Assembly (NCBI GenBank): GCA_021463865.1
Contig: JAJTXY010000003.1
Coordinates: forward strand, 1 to 64,000
DNA: 64,000 bases
Reading direction: 5' to 3'
From: Anaerolineae bacterium
Lineage (GTDB): Bacteria; Chloroflexota; Anaerolineae; Aggregatilineales; J027
The first letter of the stretch is position 1. The number at the start of each line of letters is the position of its first letter. The position numbers and the translations under genes are program-made. Below the pieces are notes generated by a model, which saw nothing but the letters and a program-made list of their open reading frames with translations, was not told the origin of the DNA and searched no databases. Below, one piece after another: positions 53,504-62,876 of this stretch.

Positions 53504-53530
53504 CAGCCGGGGTGGCTACACCTGCGGCTG
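53504..53530 (+). promoter_or_regulatory. Strong hairpin in the recX leader
   Basis: CAGCCG (53504-53509) with CGGCTG (53525-53530), and inside it GGTG (53511-53514) with CACC (53519-53522) around GCTA. It lies between a TATAAT at 53488-53493 and ATG 53563 and could act as an attenuator or protect the transcript end; the T-rich stretch after it (TTTGCGTTTT) is weak. Confidence 0.45.
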
Positions 53531-53562
53531 TTTGCGTTTTAGTGGTGAGAGGTATCGGACGC

Positions 53563-54240
53563 ATGGCAGGCAAAATAAGTGGGCTGGAAATCCAGAAAAA
53601 TAACAAGAACCGTGTGAATATATTTCTCGATGGAGAATATGTGTTCAGCTTGGGATTGATGGAAGCCGCCCCACTTCGTAAAGGCCAACACCTCAGCGAT
53701 GCCGAGATCCAACAATTACAAGATGCCGACCATTTGACGCAGGCCTATGAACGTGCTGTGCGATTTTTGGCGACCCGTCCGCGCAGTATCAGTGAGGTGC
53801 GCCGCAAGCTGGCTGAAAAGAAGACCCCGACCAGCATTGTGGATATGGTCATCGGGCGCTTGGAAGCGGCTGGCTATCTGAATGACACTGAGTTTGCCCA
53901 TTATTGGGTAGAGAACCGCCAAGAATCTAGTCCGCGTGGGGCAATGGCCCTACGTATGGAATTACGCGAGAAAGGCGTGCCTTCCAACGTCATTGATGAA
54001 GCGTTGCGCGATCAAGATAGTGAATCAGTGGCTTTGCGTGCCGCTGAGAAAAAAGCACGCACCCTGCGCCGCACCGATAAACGTGATTTTCGACAGAAGA
54101 TGACCAGTTTTCTGATGCGACGTGGTTTTGACTATGAGACCGTCCGCACGGTGATAGATCAGCTTATTGAACAGCTTGAGACGGACGGCGACCCGTTTTT
54201 TACGGATTTAAATGGGGATGACGACACAATTGAGGAGTAA
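53563..54240 (+). CDS. recX: Regulatory protein RecX
   Basis: RecX inhibits RecA filament extension. The ATG at 53563 ([11 protein letters not shown]) with AGAGG upstream gives 225 residues; a GTG at 53473 would place the hairpin and -10 box inside the gene. The helical repeats are recognisable: [23 protein letters not shown], then [25 protein letters not shown] with the family G-Y-[LI]-[ND]-D-x-x-[FY]-A motif, then a third repeat near the end. No recA lies beside it. The rny gene starts five bases downstream. Confidence 0.88.
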   Translation: MAGKISGLEIQKNNKNRVNIFLDGEYVFSLGLMEAAPLRKGQHLSDAEIQQLQDADHLTQAYERAVRFLATRPRSISEVRRKLAEKKTPTSIVDMVIGRLEAAGYLNDTEFAHYWVENRQESSPRGAMALRMELREKGVPSNVIDEALRDQDSESVALRAAEKKARTLRRTDKRDFRQKMTSFLMRRGFDYETVRTVIDQLIEQLETDGDPFFTDLNGDDDTIEE

Positions 54241-54245
54241 AGATC

Positions 54246-55775
54246 ATGGAAATCATCACGGCGGTGGTCGGCCTAGTCGTAGGTCTGATTGCTGCCACTG
54301 TTTGGATCACCACCAATCAGAAACGGCAAGGAACGAATAAAATTCAACAGGCCGAAACCGCAGCCCAACGAATTGTGAGTGAGGCGGAAGCCAATAAAAA
54401 CAAAATCGAAATTGAGGCCAAAAACGAAGCCCTACGTATTCAGGAGGAAAACGAACGCAACGCCAAAAAACGACGCCTTGAATTAGATCGGGAAGAAGAA
54501 CGGCAAACCAAACGTCGTGAGGAATTTGACAAGCGACTGGAGAAATTTGAACAGCGCGAAAAGGAATTGAATCGCCGTCAGAGCAATCTCGACAAGCGCA
54601 ATAACGAACTGCAAAAGCTGTGGGATGAACGCACCGCTGAATTAGAACGTGTCGCCGAAATGACCCGAGATGAAGCCCGACAGGAATTGTTGGCGGCAGT
54701 GGAAAAAGATACCCGCCAAGACATGGTACGCCTCATCCGCCAAATTGAAGAAGAAGCCAAGTCCGAGGCCGATAACCGTGCCCGTGACATTATCGCCCTC
54801 TCAATTCAGCGCTTGGCTTCCGATCAGGTCAGCGAAATCGCCGTCTCAGTGGTGCCGCTGCCCTCCGATGATATGAAAGGGCGCATTATTGGCCGTGCCG
54901 GGCGTAATATCCGCGCCTTTGAGCAAGCGACAGGCGTGGACGTGGTAGTAGACGATACCCCCGAAGCCGTCACGATTTCCAGCTTTGACCCCGTGCGGCG
55001 TGAAGTCGCCAAACGTGCGCTTTCTAAACTGGTGCTCGATGGGCGTATCCACCCGGCTCGCATTGAAAAATTGGTAGAGGACACCCGCAAAGAAGTCGAA
55101 CGGGCCATCCGTGAAGAAGGCGAACGCGCCTCATATGAAGCAGGTGTCCCCGGTTTGCACCCCGAAATTCTGAAACTGCTCGGTAAGCTGAAATTCCGCA
55201 CCAGCTATGGGCAAAATATGCACGCCCACGCCATCGAAACCGCGCATTTAGCTGGTATGATCGCGGCAGAATTGGGGGCGGATGTCAATCTTGCCAAAGC
55301 AGGCGGTCTGCTGCACGACATCGGCAAAGCGATTGACCACGAAGTTGAAGGCCCCCATGCCATCATCGGCGCGGAATTCTGCAAGCGATACGGCGTTCCA
55401 GAAAAGATTGTGAACTGCATCGCCAGCCATCACCATGAAGTCCCACAGGAATCGGTTGAGGCGCTCATTGTCGAGGCCGCCGACGCCATTTCTGGTGCTC
55501 GTCCGGGGGCACGCCGCGAAAGTTTGGATGCCTATATCAAGCGTGTGCGGATGTTGGAAGACATCGCCAACGCCTTCACCGGAGTCGAGCAGTCCTATGC
55601 ACTACAGGCCGGGCGTGAGGTACGCATTATGGTGCGACCCGACGACATTGACGACCTCGCCGCTGTGCATCTGGCCCGTGACATCTCCAAGAAAATCGAG
55701 GAGACCATGCAATATCCCGGTCAGATCAAGGTGACGATTATCCGCGAAACACGGGCGGTTGATTACGCTCGGTGA
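54246..55775 (+). CDS. rny: Ribonuclease Y
   Basis: RNase Y is the membrane-bound endoribonuclease that starts mRNA decay in many Gram-positive-type bacteria. The 509-residue protein shows every part in order: membrane anchor (about 5-23), long charged coiled coil (about 30-200), KH domain with [19 protein letters not shown] (about 210-270) and HD domain with [19 protein letters not shown] and [10 protein letters not shown] (about 330-430). It follows recX by five bases and ends in a clear terminator. With RNase D and two beta-CASP proteins it forms a notable set of RNA-processing genes. Confidence 0.95.
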   Translation: MEIITAVVGLVVGLIAATVWITTNQKRQGTNKIQQAETAAQRIVSEAEANKNKIEIEAKNEALRIQEENERNAKKRRLELDREEERQTKRREEFDKRLEKFEQREKELNRRQSNLDKRNNELQKLWDERTAELERVAEMTRDEARQELLAAVEKDTRQDMVRLIRQIEEEAKSEADNRARDIIALSIQRLASDQVSEIAVSVVPLPSDDMKGRIIGRAGRNIRAFEQATGVDVVVDDTPEAVTISSFDPVRREVAKRALSKLVLDGRIHPARIEKLVEDTRKEVERAIREEGERASYEAGVPGLHPEILKLLGKLKFRTSYGQNMHAHAIETAHLAGMIAAELGADVNLAKAGGLLHDIGKAIDHEVEGPHAIIGAEFCKRYGVPEKIVNCIASHHHEVPQESVEALIVEAADAISGARPGARRESLDAYIKRVRMLEDIANAFTGVEQSYALQAGREVRIMVRPDDIDDLAAVHLARDISKKIEETMQYPGQIKVTIIRETRAVDYAR

Positions 55776-55803
55776 TCCAAGCCCTCTCAAATCTGAAATC
55801 AGC

Positions 55804-55831
55804 AAAGGCAGGCGTCAAAGTCTGTCTTTTT
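55804..55831 (+). terminator. Intrinsic terminator of recX-rny
   Basis: AAAGGCAG (55804-55811) pairs with CTGTCTTT (55822-55829; one G-T) around a ten-base loop, followed by a T run, about 30 bases after the rny stop. Confidence 0.75.
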
Positions 55832-55871
55832 GTTTTCATTTGGCAGATTTTTAAAGAGAGGAGATACTTAT

Positions 55872-56315
55872 GTGTATAAAACATTGTGCTACTACTGGGG
55901 ACTAGGGAAAATGGCACGATTGCGGCGATGGCTGGCAATTCTGGTTGGGATGCTGATTATCTGTGTAGTCTTCTGTCTTGGTCTATATATCGCCGTACTA
56001 CATAGTAAAACGTGGCAAGTGCGAGTATGGGTTGGATCAGATGATGCCGACACTCTGCTTGATTACAAGATACTTTGCAAGGGGTCACAAGCGGAAAATT
56101 ATACACGCTACCTTGCAGCCAATTATGGCCCGGATATAGAAAACTCCGTGCGTGATTATTACGAAGAAGGTGATGTGGTTCGGGCCAAAGGCAAGGTCGC
56201 AGGACAGGATTTTGAGGGCATATTTACGTTTCAAGAACAAGACGGCTTTCTAGGGACAGGTGGAACGTGCATTGATACCATTACTCCGATTATTGGGCCA
56301 CCTCTACCTGAGTAG
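55872..56315 (+). CDS. Hypothetical protein with one membrane segment
   Basis: GTG 55872 has an AGAGAGGAG ribosome site about eight bases upstream and gives 147 residues; ATG 55911 is the alternative. A basic start (ARLRRW) and a hydrophobic segment (about 20-40) suggest an N-terminal anchor with the rest outside. The outer part (about 100 residues) is polar with two Cys (ILCKGSQ, GGTCIDTI) that could form a disulfide. I do not recognise the family. The gene lies between the rny terminator and comEC, 21 bases before the latter. Confidence 0.5.
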   Translation: MYKTLCYYWGLGKMARLRRWLAILVGMLIICVVFCLGLYIAVLHSKTWQVRVWVGSDDADTLLDYKILCKGSQAENYTRYLAANYGPDIENSVRDYYEEGDVVRAKGKVAGQDFEGIFTFQEQDGFLGTGGTCIDTITPIIGPPLPE

Positions 56316-56336
56316 ATTTAGACTTTTGAGCTAATC

Positions 56337-58688
56337 ATGACCATCATCTACTTAACCCTCTGCTGGACAGGCGGGATTGTCTTTGCCGAACTGCTCGATG
56401 AACGCTGGCCCTATGGCATCGCCGCGACCATTTTGGCTTGCCTATTAGTGGTGTTCCGAGATCGCAAAGACTGGCGACTGTACATCGCTTGTGGCCTCTT
56501 TTTCGCGTTAGGGGCATTGCGTTTACAGGAGGCTCTACCAGAAAAATCACCTGACCACATCTCCCACCTCAACAATCAGGGCATCGTGACAATTTTTGGC
56601 GTGGTATGGGATGCGCCGGATGTCCACGAGACCTATACCAACGTGCGGCTCAAAGCCGATGAAGCCATCTGGTTAGGCAAACAGCAACCCCGTGAAGGTT
56701 TGGTTTTGGTGCGCCTACCTGCCAACACCCATGTACAATATGGAGATCGGTTGTTGGTGACAGGGCAGTTATTCCCTCCACCCGAACTTGACACCTTCTC
56801 GTATCAGGAAAAACTGGCCCGTGAAGGCGTTTTCAGCACCATGCAGCTTCAGACGTTCCAAAAATTGGATGAACATCAGGGGCGCTGGTGGAAAAAAGAC
56901 CTATTGGATTTACGCGACCAGACACGTGGTTTTATTGAAGACGCCCTGCCCGAACCCCAAGCCAGTTTACTCAGTGGCATTTTGTTGGGGGATGATTCAC
57001 GTCTATCTGAAGAAGTGCGTGATTCTTTTAACACCACCGGGACATCTCATGTAATTGCGATTTCGGGTTTCAACATGACCCTCATCGCCGCCATCGTCAA
57101 ATCGCTACTCAGCAGTTTGCTACCGAAAAAATCATGGGCAATTTTTTTCAGCCTCGTCGTGATCGTTCTTTATACCATTTTTGTCGGGGCGAATGCGGCA
57201 GTTGTCCGGGCAGCCATCATGAGCGGCCTCCTCATCACTGCCGATGGGATGCGACGTAAAACCTATGCCCCTGCCTCGTTAGCGTTTGCCGCGCTGCTCA
57301 TGTCCCTATTAAACCCTTATGTACTGTGGGACATCGGCTTTCAATTGAGTTTTGCAGCGGTGTTGGGGCTGGCTCTGCTTGTAGCACCCGCTGATAAAGC
57401 CTTCCGCAAGTTCATGCAGCACCATTTTGGAAAATCAGCCGGAGGGGAAGCCTCTAAATTCCTATCCGAGCCGCTGGTCGTCAGTATGGTGGCCCAAGTC
57501 TCGACCCTGCCCGTGATTTTATTCTACTTTGGACGCTTATCGGTTTACGCGCCTGTGGTCAATTTGTTAATCGTGCCTGTGCAATCCTTCGTGTTGATTT
57601 TAGGGGGCATGGCAACCTTGATCAGTTTCATATATGCACCCGCCGGAACGCTGCTGTATCAGGCGGCATGGCTGTTTTTGACATGGACAACCACGATGGT
57701 ACGCACTTTTGCCAAATTACCGGGGGCATCCCTCGAAATCTTCTTACCGGGGTGGTTTTTGATGTTATGCGGGATGTCCGCGATTGGGTTGGCATTTTTG
57801 ACTGCCACCCGTCCACGCTGGTATGAAAATCTGCTCAAAGAGCGCCGCCAGCAACTCAACTTGATTCCCAAATTCGTGCTACCTGTGATTGGCACAGTGA
57901 TTTTGGGCCTCATCGTCCAAGCATTGATACGCCAACCCGATGGTGAACTGCATGTGGTATATCTGGATATGGGGCAAAGTAACAGTGCCTTGATTGAATC
58001 ATCGGATGGGGCAGTCTTTTTGATTGATGGGGGGCGCTATCCTACACGACTATTGACTGAATTAGGCGATCACCTGCCGCCGAATAATCGCCAGATTGAT
58101 GTGCTGTGGATTACCAGCGATCAACCGGAGGACATCAGCGCCCTGTTGACCGTTGTGGAACGCTATGAAATCAAAGCTGCCATTACCTCTGTCGGCGATA
58201 CCACTGAAGCAGATTATTACAACCTCATTCAAGCCTTGCAACAGGACAAAACCCCGATTATCCAAGCCGAGGCAGGCTATCAAATTCAAACCGGGGATGG
58301 CGTCCAAATGACCGTTGTCGCGCCCCAAGTGGATGCGAATTCATTAGTGCTCCGCCTGCAATATGGCGAATCAGTGTTCCTATTTACCAACAGCCTAGAT
58401 GAAGACGAGGAACAGGCATTACTGACTGACAGTCGTCATCTGGTTCAGGCAAATGTGCTGCAAACCGCCGATCACGCCGCGCCGGATAGTAACAGCGCCG
58501 CGTGGGTTGAGGCCGTCAATCCGCAGGTGGTTGTCGTTCAATATGACCCCGCCAGCCGCGACCCCGGTGCTGATTCAGGCGTGATGGCGCGTTTCAGCAA
58601 CCGGAGCGTATATCGGACTGACCGGAATGGCACGATTGAACTGGTAAGTGATGGTAAGCGGCTTAAAATCTATACGGAAGAAAACTAG
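56337..58688 (+). CDS. comEC: ComEC/Rec2-type DNA uptake channel protein
   Basis: ComEC carries single-stranded DNA through the membrane in natural transformation. The 783-residue protein has an N-terminal DUF4131-like OB region (about 1-190), the Competence membrane domain (about 210-510; LLSGILLGDDSRLSEEV, AISGFNMTLIAAI, GANAAVVRAAIMSGLLI, WDIGFQLSFAAVLGLALL) and a C-terminal metallo-beta-lactamase-like domain (about 540-783). In the latter the H-x-H-x-D-H site reads ITSDQPEDI (about 590), so metal binding is probably lost. Its end overlaps the convergent cmk gene by four bases. Confidence 0.88.
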   Translation: MTIIYLTLCWTGGIVFAELLDERWPYGIAATILACLLVVFRDRKDWRLYIACGLFFALGALRLQEALPEKSPDHISHLNNQGIVTIFGVVWDAPDVHETYTNVRLKADEAIWLGKQQPREGLVLVRLPANTHVQYGDRLLVTGQLFPPPELDTFSYQEKLAREGVFSTMQLQTFQKLDEHQGRWWKKDLLDLRDQTRGFIEDALPEPQASLLSGILLGDDSRLSEEVRDSFNTTGTSHVIAISGFNMTLIAAIVKSLLSSLLPKKSWAIFFSLVVIVLYTIFVGANAAVVRAAIMSGLLITADGMRRKTYAPASLAFAALLMSLLNPYVLWDIGFQLSFAAVLGLALLVAPADKAFRKFMQHHFGKSAGGEASKFLSEPLVVSMVAQVSTLPVILFYFGRLSVYAPVVNLLIVPVQSFVLILGGMATLISFIYAPAGTLLYQAAWLFLTWTTTMVRTFAKLPGASLEIFLPGWFLMLCGMSAIGLAFLTATRPRWYENLLKERRQQLNLIPKFVLPVIGTVILGLIVQALIRQPDGELHVVYLDMGQSNSALIESSDGAVFLIDGGRYPTRLLTELGDHLPPNNRQIDVLWITSDQPEDISALLTVVERYEIKAAITSVGDTTEADYYNLIQALQQDKTPIIQAEAGYQIQTGDGVQMTVVAPQVDANSLVLRLQYGESVFLFTNSLDEDEEQALLTDSRHLVQANVLQTADHAAPDSNSAAWVEAVNPQVVVVQYDPASRDPGADSGVMARFSNRSVYRTDRNGTIELVSDGKRLKIYTEEN

Positions 58689-59374
58689 GCGGGCTGCCAG
58701 ATTTCCAATTTTTCCCCGATTTCATCCAGCACCTGCTCGATAGTTTTGTTATCGGTGCTGATGTAAATGGCATCTTCAGCTTGACGCAATGGGGATACTT
58801 CGCGCTGGCTGTCAATACGATCTCGCTCAATCATGGCGGCTTCAATGTCCTTCAAATTGGCGGTTTGGTTCTTGCTGAGGCGTTCATGATAACGACGACG
58901 GGCACGTTCCTGAATTGAGGCGTCAATATACAACTTCACATCGGCATTTGGCAACACAACCGTGCCAATATCGCGGCCTGCCATAATGATTTTGCCTTGC
59001 GAGGCAATCCGGCGCTGCTGTTCGACTAAAGCGGCTCGGACGCTACCAATAGCGGAGAGGGTGGAAACCCACGCTTCTACCTGCGGGCTACGGATTTGGT
59101 CAGTGACATCTTCGCCTGCGACAAGGACGGTATAGGGGTGAGCCGAATCCCCATTTTTGGGATGTATATCAATGCGGGTTTGGTGTGTAAGAGTGGTGAG
59201 GGCTTCAGCGTCCGAAAAAGCGATGTTGGCGCGGAGGGCCACGAGAGTCATCGTGCGATAAAAAATACCCGTGTCAATGAACAAATACCCATAACGTTCA
59301 GCCAATTGGTGGGAAATAGTGCTTTTCCCGGAACCTGCCGGGCCGTCAACGGCGATAATGCTGGGTAGTGACAA
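58685..59374 (-). CDS. cmk: Cytidylate kinase
   Basis: Cmk phosphorylates CMP and dCMP to the diphosphates. The 229-residue protein opens with the P-loop IIAVDGPAGSGKSTISHQLA and contains FIDTGIFYRTMTLVALR (CMP-binding), GRDIGTVVLPNADVKLYIDA and RRRYHERLSK of the family. The length is normal. It is convergent with comEC (four-base overlap) and divergent from the sigma-factor gene. Confidence 0.95.
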   Translation of the reverse strand: MSLPSIIAVDGPAGSGKSTISHQLAERYGYLFIDTGIFYRTMTLVALRANIAFSDAEALTTLTHQTRIDIHPKNGDSAHPYTVLVAGEDVTDQIRSPQVEAWVSTLSAIGSVRAALVEQQRRIASQGKIIMAGRDIGTVVLPNADVKLYIDASIQERARRRYHERLSKNQTANLKDIEAAMIERDRIDSQREVSPLRQAEDAIYISTDNKTIEQVLDEIGEKLEIWQPA

Positions 59375-59579
59375 TTTGGGAACTCCCCCTTTAGGCTAGA
59401 TTGTCAAGGTGCAGGGTAAAAAACCTTTAAAACTATAACCGAGAATACCCCCTTCAGACAACCTAATTTCTTATTAAAAGTCAGCTAGAAAATTGAAACG
59501 CAGCTTGCCCGTATCTCTTGAGCCGACTGTGCGTCTTAAACAACAGAACTCAATAACATCATTTTTGGGGACTGAAATT

Positions 59580-60152
59580 GTGGAGAGCGAAATACAGCTT
59601 TTACGCCGCGCACGTAAATTTGATGAACAAGCCTTAGCCGCTATTTTTGATACCTACTATCGCCCTTTATATCGCTATCTCTATCACCAAACTGGACATG
59701 TCCAAACAGCCGAGGATTTGACCGCGAAAGTATTTCAGCGCTTTTTGGAAGCACTGCATAAAGGTCAGGGGCCAGAAAAAAACCTCACGGCGTGGTTATT
59801 CAAAATCGCCCATCATTTGGCAATTGATGAGTCACGTCGTTTGGTTTTTCGAGATCATATCCCATTAGATGAAAACCTTGCAGATGCCCAAGCAGGTATG
59901 GATGAACACCTTTATATTACCCATGAAACCGAGCGTGTCCATCTTGCTCTGAATAAGCTAACCCCTCAGCAAAGAGCCGTCATTATCTTGCATTTTCTAG
60001 AAGGTCTAGAGAACACTGAAATCGCCCATATCCTACATTCCACGATTGGGGCGGTTAAAGCCCTCCAACATCGTGCCCTTGCCGCGCTGCGCTGCCAACT
60101 TGACCCTCAACAACAAATCGAAGGAGAACCTCATGAACAACCAGCCCTTTGA
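59580..60152 (+). CDS. ECF-type sigma-70 family factor
   Basis: GTG 59580 (with GGGGA nine bases upstream) gives 190 residues; TTG 59493 is a longer alternative. Region 2 is seen as ALAAIFDTYYRPLYRYLYHQTG with QTAEDLTAKVFQRFLEALH, and region 4 as KLTPQQRAVIILHFLEGLENTEIAHIL (split) followed by the recognition helix STIGAVKALQHRALAALR. It lacks regions 1 and 3, as ECF factors do. Its last 20 bases overlap the start of the membrane-anchored WD40 gene, the usual arrangement for a sigma factor and its anti-sigma partner. Confidence 0.88.
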   Translation: MESEIQLLRRARKFDEQALAAIFDTYYRPLYRYLYHQTGHVQTAEDLTAKVFQRFLEALHKGQGPEKNLTAWLFKIAHHLAIDESRRLVFRDHIPLDENLADAQAGMDEHLYITHETERVHLALNKLTPQQRAVIILHFLEGLENTEIAHILHSTIGAVKALQHRALAALRCQLDPQQQIEGEPHEQPAL

Positions 60153-62433
60153 AGAACAAATCACAAACGCCATGCGGAATATCCCCGAACCTAATCCAGC
60201 ACATGAAAGTGCCACCCGTGCTGCATTTATGGCTGAAGCCCGCCGCCTACGTGAACATCCCTATCGCCTTTGGCAGCGTTCCCAAAGCCGCAAATGGATG
60301 ATAGCTGCCGCTACAATTCTTATGATTTTGATTGGGGGATTCGCCCTATCGGTACAGAATTTACACCAAGCCGACTCCGACGCAACCGTGCAAGCCGAGG
60401 TTATCCGGCCCAGCAACAATCCTAGCCTGCACCAAGATCTAACCCTAACTCCCAATCAAGAGCAGACTGGCGTCTCCCCTATCACTGCTGAAAACGCTAC
60501 TCAATTGGTCGAATTGCAGCGGTTTGGGACAGGCACCATGAACGGGGCAGTTTGGTCGCCTGATGGAAAAGAATTAGCCTTGTATGGGGCACTGGGCATT
60601 TGGTTCTATGACACAAGCGATTTTGATACGGCACCGCATTTTGTTGAGAGCGATACTTACATCAATGATGCGGCCTACAGTCCTGATGGTTCATTATTTG
60701 CAGTTGCTACCAACGATGGATCAGTGAATCTTCTGGAAACAAATACCAACACACTAAAAATGAAAATCGAAGCCCATCAAGGGCGGGCACTGCATCTTGC
60801 TTTTAGCCCAGACAGCCAAATTATCGCATCTACCGGGGACGAAGATAAAAGCGTGCGGGTTTGGTCAGTAGAAACAGGTCGTGAATTGATTGTATTTAGC
60901 GACTTTTTTGCCAACCCAATAAGTATTGAAGCGCTAAGTTTTTCACCTGACGGCATAACCCTTGCGGCGGCTGGCATGAGAGATATCTACACACCTGTAG
61001 ATCGTGAAGGTTTTTCACGTTGGAGTGTTCAGCCCGCCGTCTTAGTATGGGATATCGAGCAGAAAAATTTGGTCACTACCCTGCTTGGTATGGATAAACG
61101 TATCTCCGGCCTTGCCTATAGTAATGATAGTAAGCAAATTGCAGCATCAACTTGGAACGGCTCAATTTACATTTGGAACATTGCTAAAAATAGCCCCGCA
61201 ATCCAAAACAAGCCTCTGATAAGTCTCAGGGATTCGGTTAATCAACTAAACGGTATAGATTACAGTCCAACTGAGGATATCCTTGCCTCGGTATCTTTCG
61301 GCGGGCAAGTACAGCTTTGGAGTGTCGCAGACCAAGAAACGACAGAAACACTGCCGGTAGAACTTGACGGGGAATCTATACGTTTCGATAACCCCGTTGG
61401 TGTCGAGTTTAGCCCCGATGGTCAAAAACTAGCTACTTGGGATCTAAATGGCACCGTGATAATCTGGAACATTTCAGCCAACGGCGACTCTAAGGTGGCG
61501 ACGATTATCCACGCTTTTAATGATCCCTTTACCATGATTTCAGCCAGTTCCGATGGTTCAAGGGTGGCCGCTGGAACGCAGATTGGTTATGTCGCTGTAT
61601 GGGATTTACAGACAGGTGAGTTAACCACCAATTGGTCGCCTGATGAACCAAATACCTTTTTATATGATATTCAATTCAAGCCGAACAGCCCTCTTTTAGC
61701 AATAGGTTTGCAAGGCGGGGAAAAAGGTTTAGACCTTTGGGATACAAGCAATTCCGGTCTAGGAGTGCCTGATTTTGCCACAGATTATCTAAACCCAACC
61801 ACCATTTCGACAGGTTATATTGCTGCTCAGGTGGCCTTCAACCCAGATGGCAGCCAAATGGTATCCGCTGGGGCATTTTCGGAAGACATATTAACTTTGT
61901 GGGATGTGGCGTCTGGGGAGCCGAGAGGGTCATTAAACATTCCAAATTCCTCGAGTAGTTTCTATCTGATCAGTGACCTTATCTTCAGTCCAGATAATAA
62001 GACGGCTATTTTTGTGCAAACCGAGAGCCGTGCTCTGATAGTTTGGGATAGTACCAACCCTGAAGAGTACCATTTGGTCGAGGGTCATAGCGGATATGTG
62101 AGGGCGATTGCGATCACGGCTGATGGAACGATGCTGGCCTCAGTAGATAGGGAACAAAATCTCATTTTGTGGGATACCGCTACATGGCAGGAAAAAGCGT
62201 ATGTCAAGCATATCGGTGGAAACAGCGCCCTCGCCTTTAGCCAAGATGGAGGGCTATTAGCGATAGCTGGCTATGACGGAGAAATTTATCTGTGGAATAT
62301 CAGCTCTCAGTCTCTAGTAACGACCCTTCATGGACACACCACGCAAGTGACCAATATGGTTTTTACACAGGATGGCACACGCTTAATTTCGAGTAGTTTT
62401 GACGGCACGGTTCGGGTATGGGGTCTGCAATAG
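60133..62433 (+). CDS. Membrane-anchored WD40 beta-propeller protein, likely anti-sigma sensor
   Basis: ATG 60133 has AAGGAG six bases upstream and gives 766 residues. Residues 1-52 are cytoplasmic and helical, residues about 55-74 a membrane segment, and the rest outside. The outer part, after a polar linker, is built from at least eleven WD40-type repeats with recurring F-S-P-D-G and W-D/W-N endings (for example LAFSPDSQIIASTGDEDKSV, split), enough for more than one propeller blade set. The cytoplasmic tail overlapping and following an ECF sigma gene suggests it holds the sigma factor and senses an external signal with the propeller. The tail lacks a zinc-finger anti-sigma motif (no HxxxCxxC). 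Confidence 0.8.
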   Translation: MNNQPFEEQITNAMRNIPEPNPAHESATRAAFMAEARRLREHPYRLWQRSQSRKWMIAAATILMILIGGFALSVQNLHQADSDATVQAEVIRPSNNPSLHQDLTLTPNQEQTGVSPITAENATQLVELQRFGTGTMNGAVWSPDGKELALYGALGIWFYDTSDFDTAPHFVESDTYINDAAYSPDGSLFAVATNDGSVNLLETNTNTLKMKIEAHQGRALHLAFSPDSQIIASTGDEDKSVRVWSVETGRELIVFSDFFANPISIEALSFSPDGITLAAAGMRDIYTPVDREGFSRWSVQPAVLVWDIEQKNLVTTLLGMDKRISGLAYSNDSKQIAASTWNGSIYIWNIAKNSPAIQNKPLISLRDSVNQLNGIDYSPTEDILASVSFGGQVQLWSVADQETTETLPVELDGESIRFDNPVGVEFSPDGQKLATWDLNGTVIIWNISANGDSKVATIIHAFNDPFTMISASSDGSRVAAGTQIGYVAVWDLQTGELTTNWSPDEPNTFLYDIQFKPNSPLLAIGLQGGEKGLDLWDTSNSGLGVPDFATDYLNPTTISTGYIAAQVAFNPDGSQMVSAGAFSEDILTLWDVASGEPRGSLNIPNSSSSFYLISDLIFSPDNKTAIFVQTESRALIVWDSTNPEEYHLVEGHSGYVRAIAITADGTMLASVDREQNLILWDTATWQEKAYVKHIGGNSALAFSQDGGLLAIAGYDGEIYLWNISSQSLVTTLHGHTTQVTNMVFTQDGTRLISSSFDGTVRVWGLQ

Positions 62434-62442
62434 ACACAAACA

Positions 62443-62465
62443 GGGGAGGTTATAGTGACCTCCCC
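62443..62465 (+). terminator. Hairpin after WD40 gene
   Basis: GGGGAGGT (62443-62450) pairs perfectly with ACCTCCCC (62458-62465), ten bases after the stop. There is no T run, so termination is uncertain; it may stabilise the transcript end. Confidence 0.45.
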
Positions 62466-62503
62466 ATATGTCTTCTTATGGTATCGAGACAGCCCAAGCC
62501 AAA

Positions 62504-62821
62504 TTAGACTTTTTGACCGTTCGAAGCAGATTCGCTGCTGGAAGGTGTGTCACTCTTGACCTTGACCGCTTTATCGGTGGCCGCAGCCACTTGTTCGTCC
62601 TGATCTTCCCAACTGACAATCCAGATACACAAGCCAGACACGACAATCGAAGCGACGATCAGCGCAATCCAGTTTGTGGTGGTGAGGCCCACATCACGGG
62701 CTTCATAAATCAAAATGGCAATGATGCCAACCGACAATACCACCCATGCCGAAATGCGCGGATAGCGATCAATAATCGCAATCACATTACTCAGGCCGGG
62801 GATTTGCTTTAAGCGTTCCAC
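62504..62821 (-). CDS. Small membrane protein with two transmembrane segments
   Basis: The 105-residue protein has two hydrophobic segments (about 24-41 and 50-70) joined by a short polar turn, and a charged, Ser-rich C-terminal tail (about 72-105). There is no recognisable family. The ATG at 62821 lacks a strong ribosome site. It lies 55 bases downstream of the coaE fusion gene on the same strand and is convergent with the WD40 gene. Confidence 0.55.
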   Translation of the reverse strand: MERLKQIPGLSNVIAIIDRYPRISAWVVLSVGIIAILIYEARDVGLTTTNWIALIVASIVVSGLCIWIVSWEDQDEQVAAATDKAVKVKSDTPSSSESASNGQKV

Positions 62822-62876
62822 AAGTCATTACACCTTTGATTCAGAATACGGTCTTGGAAATAGGCCACCCACAACA

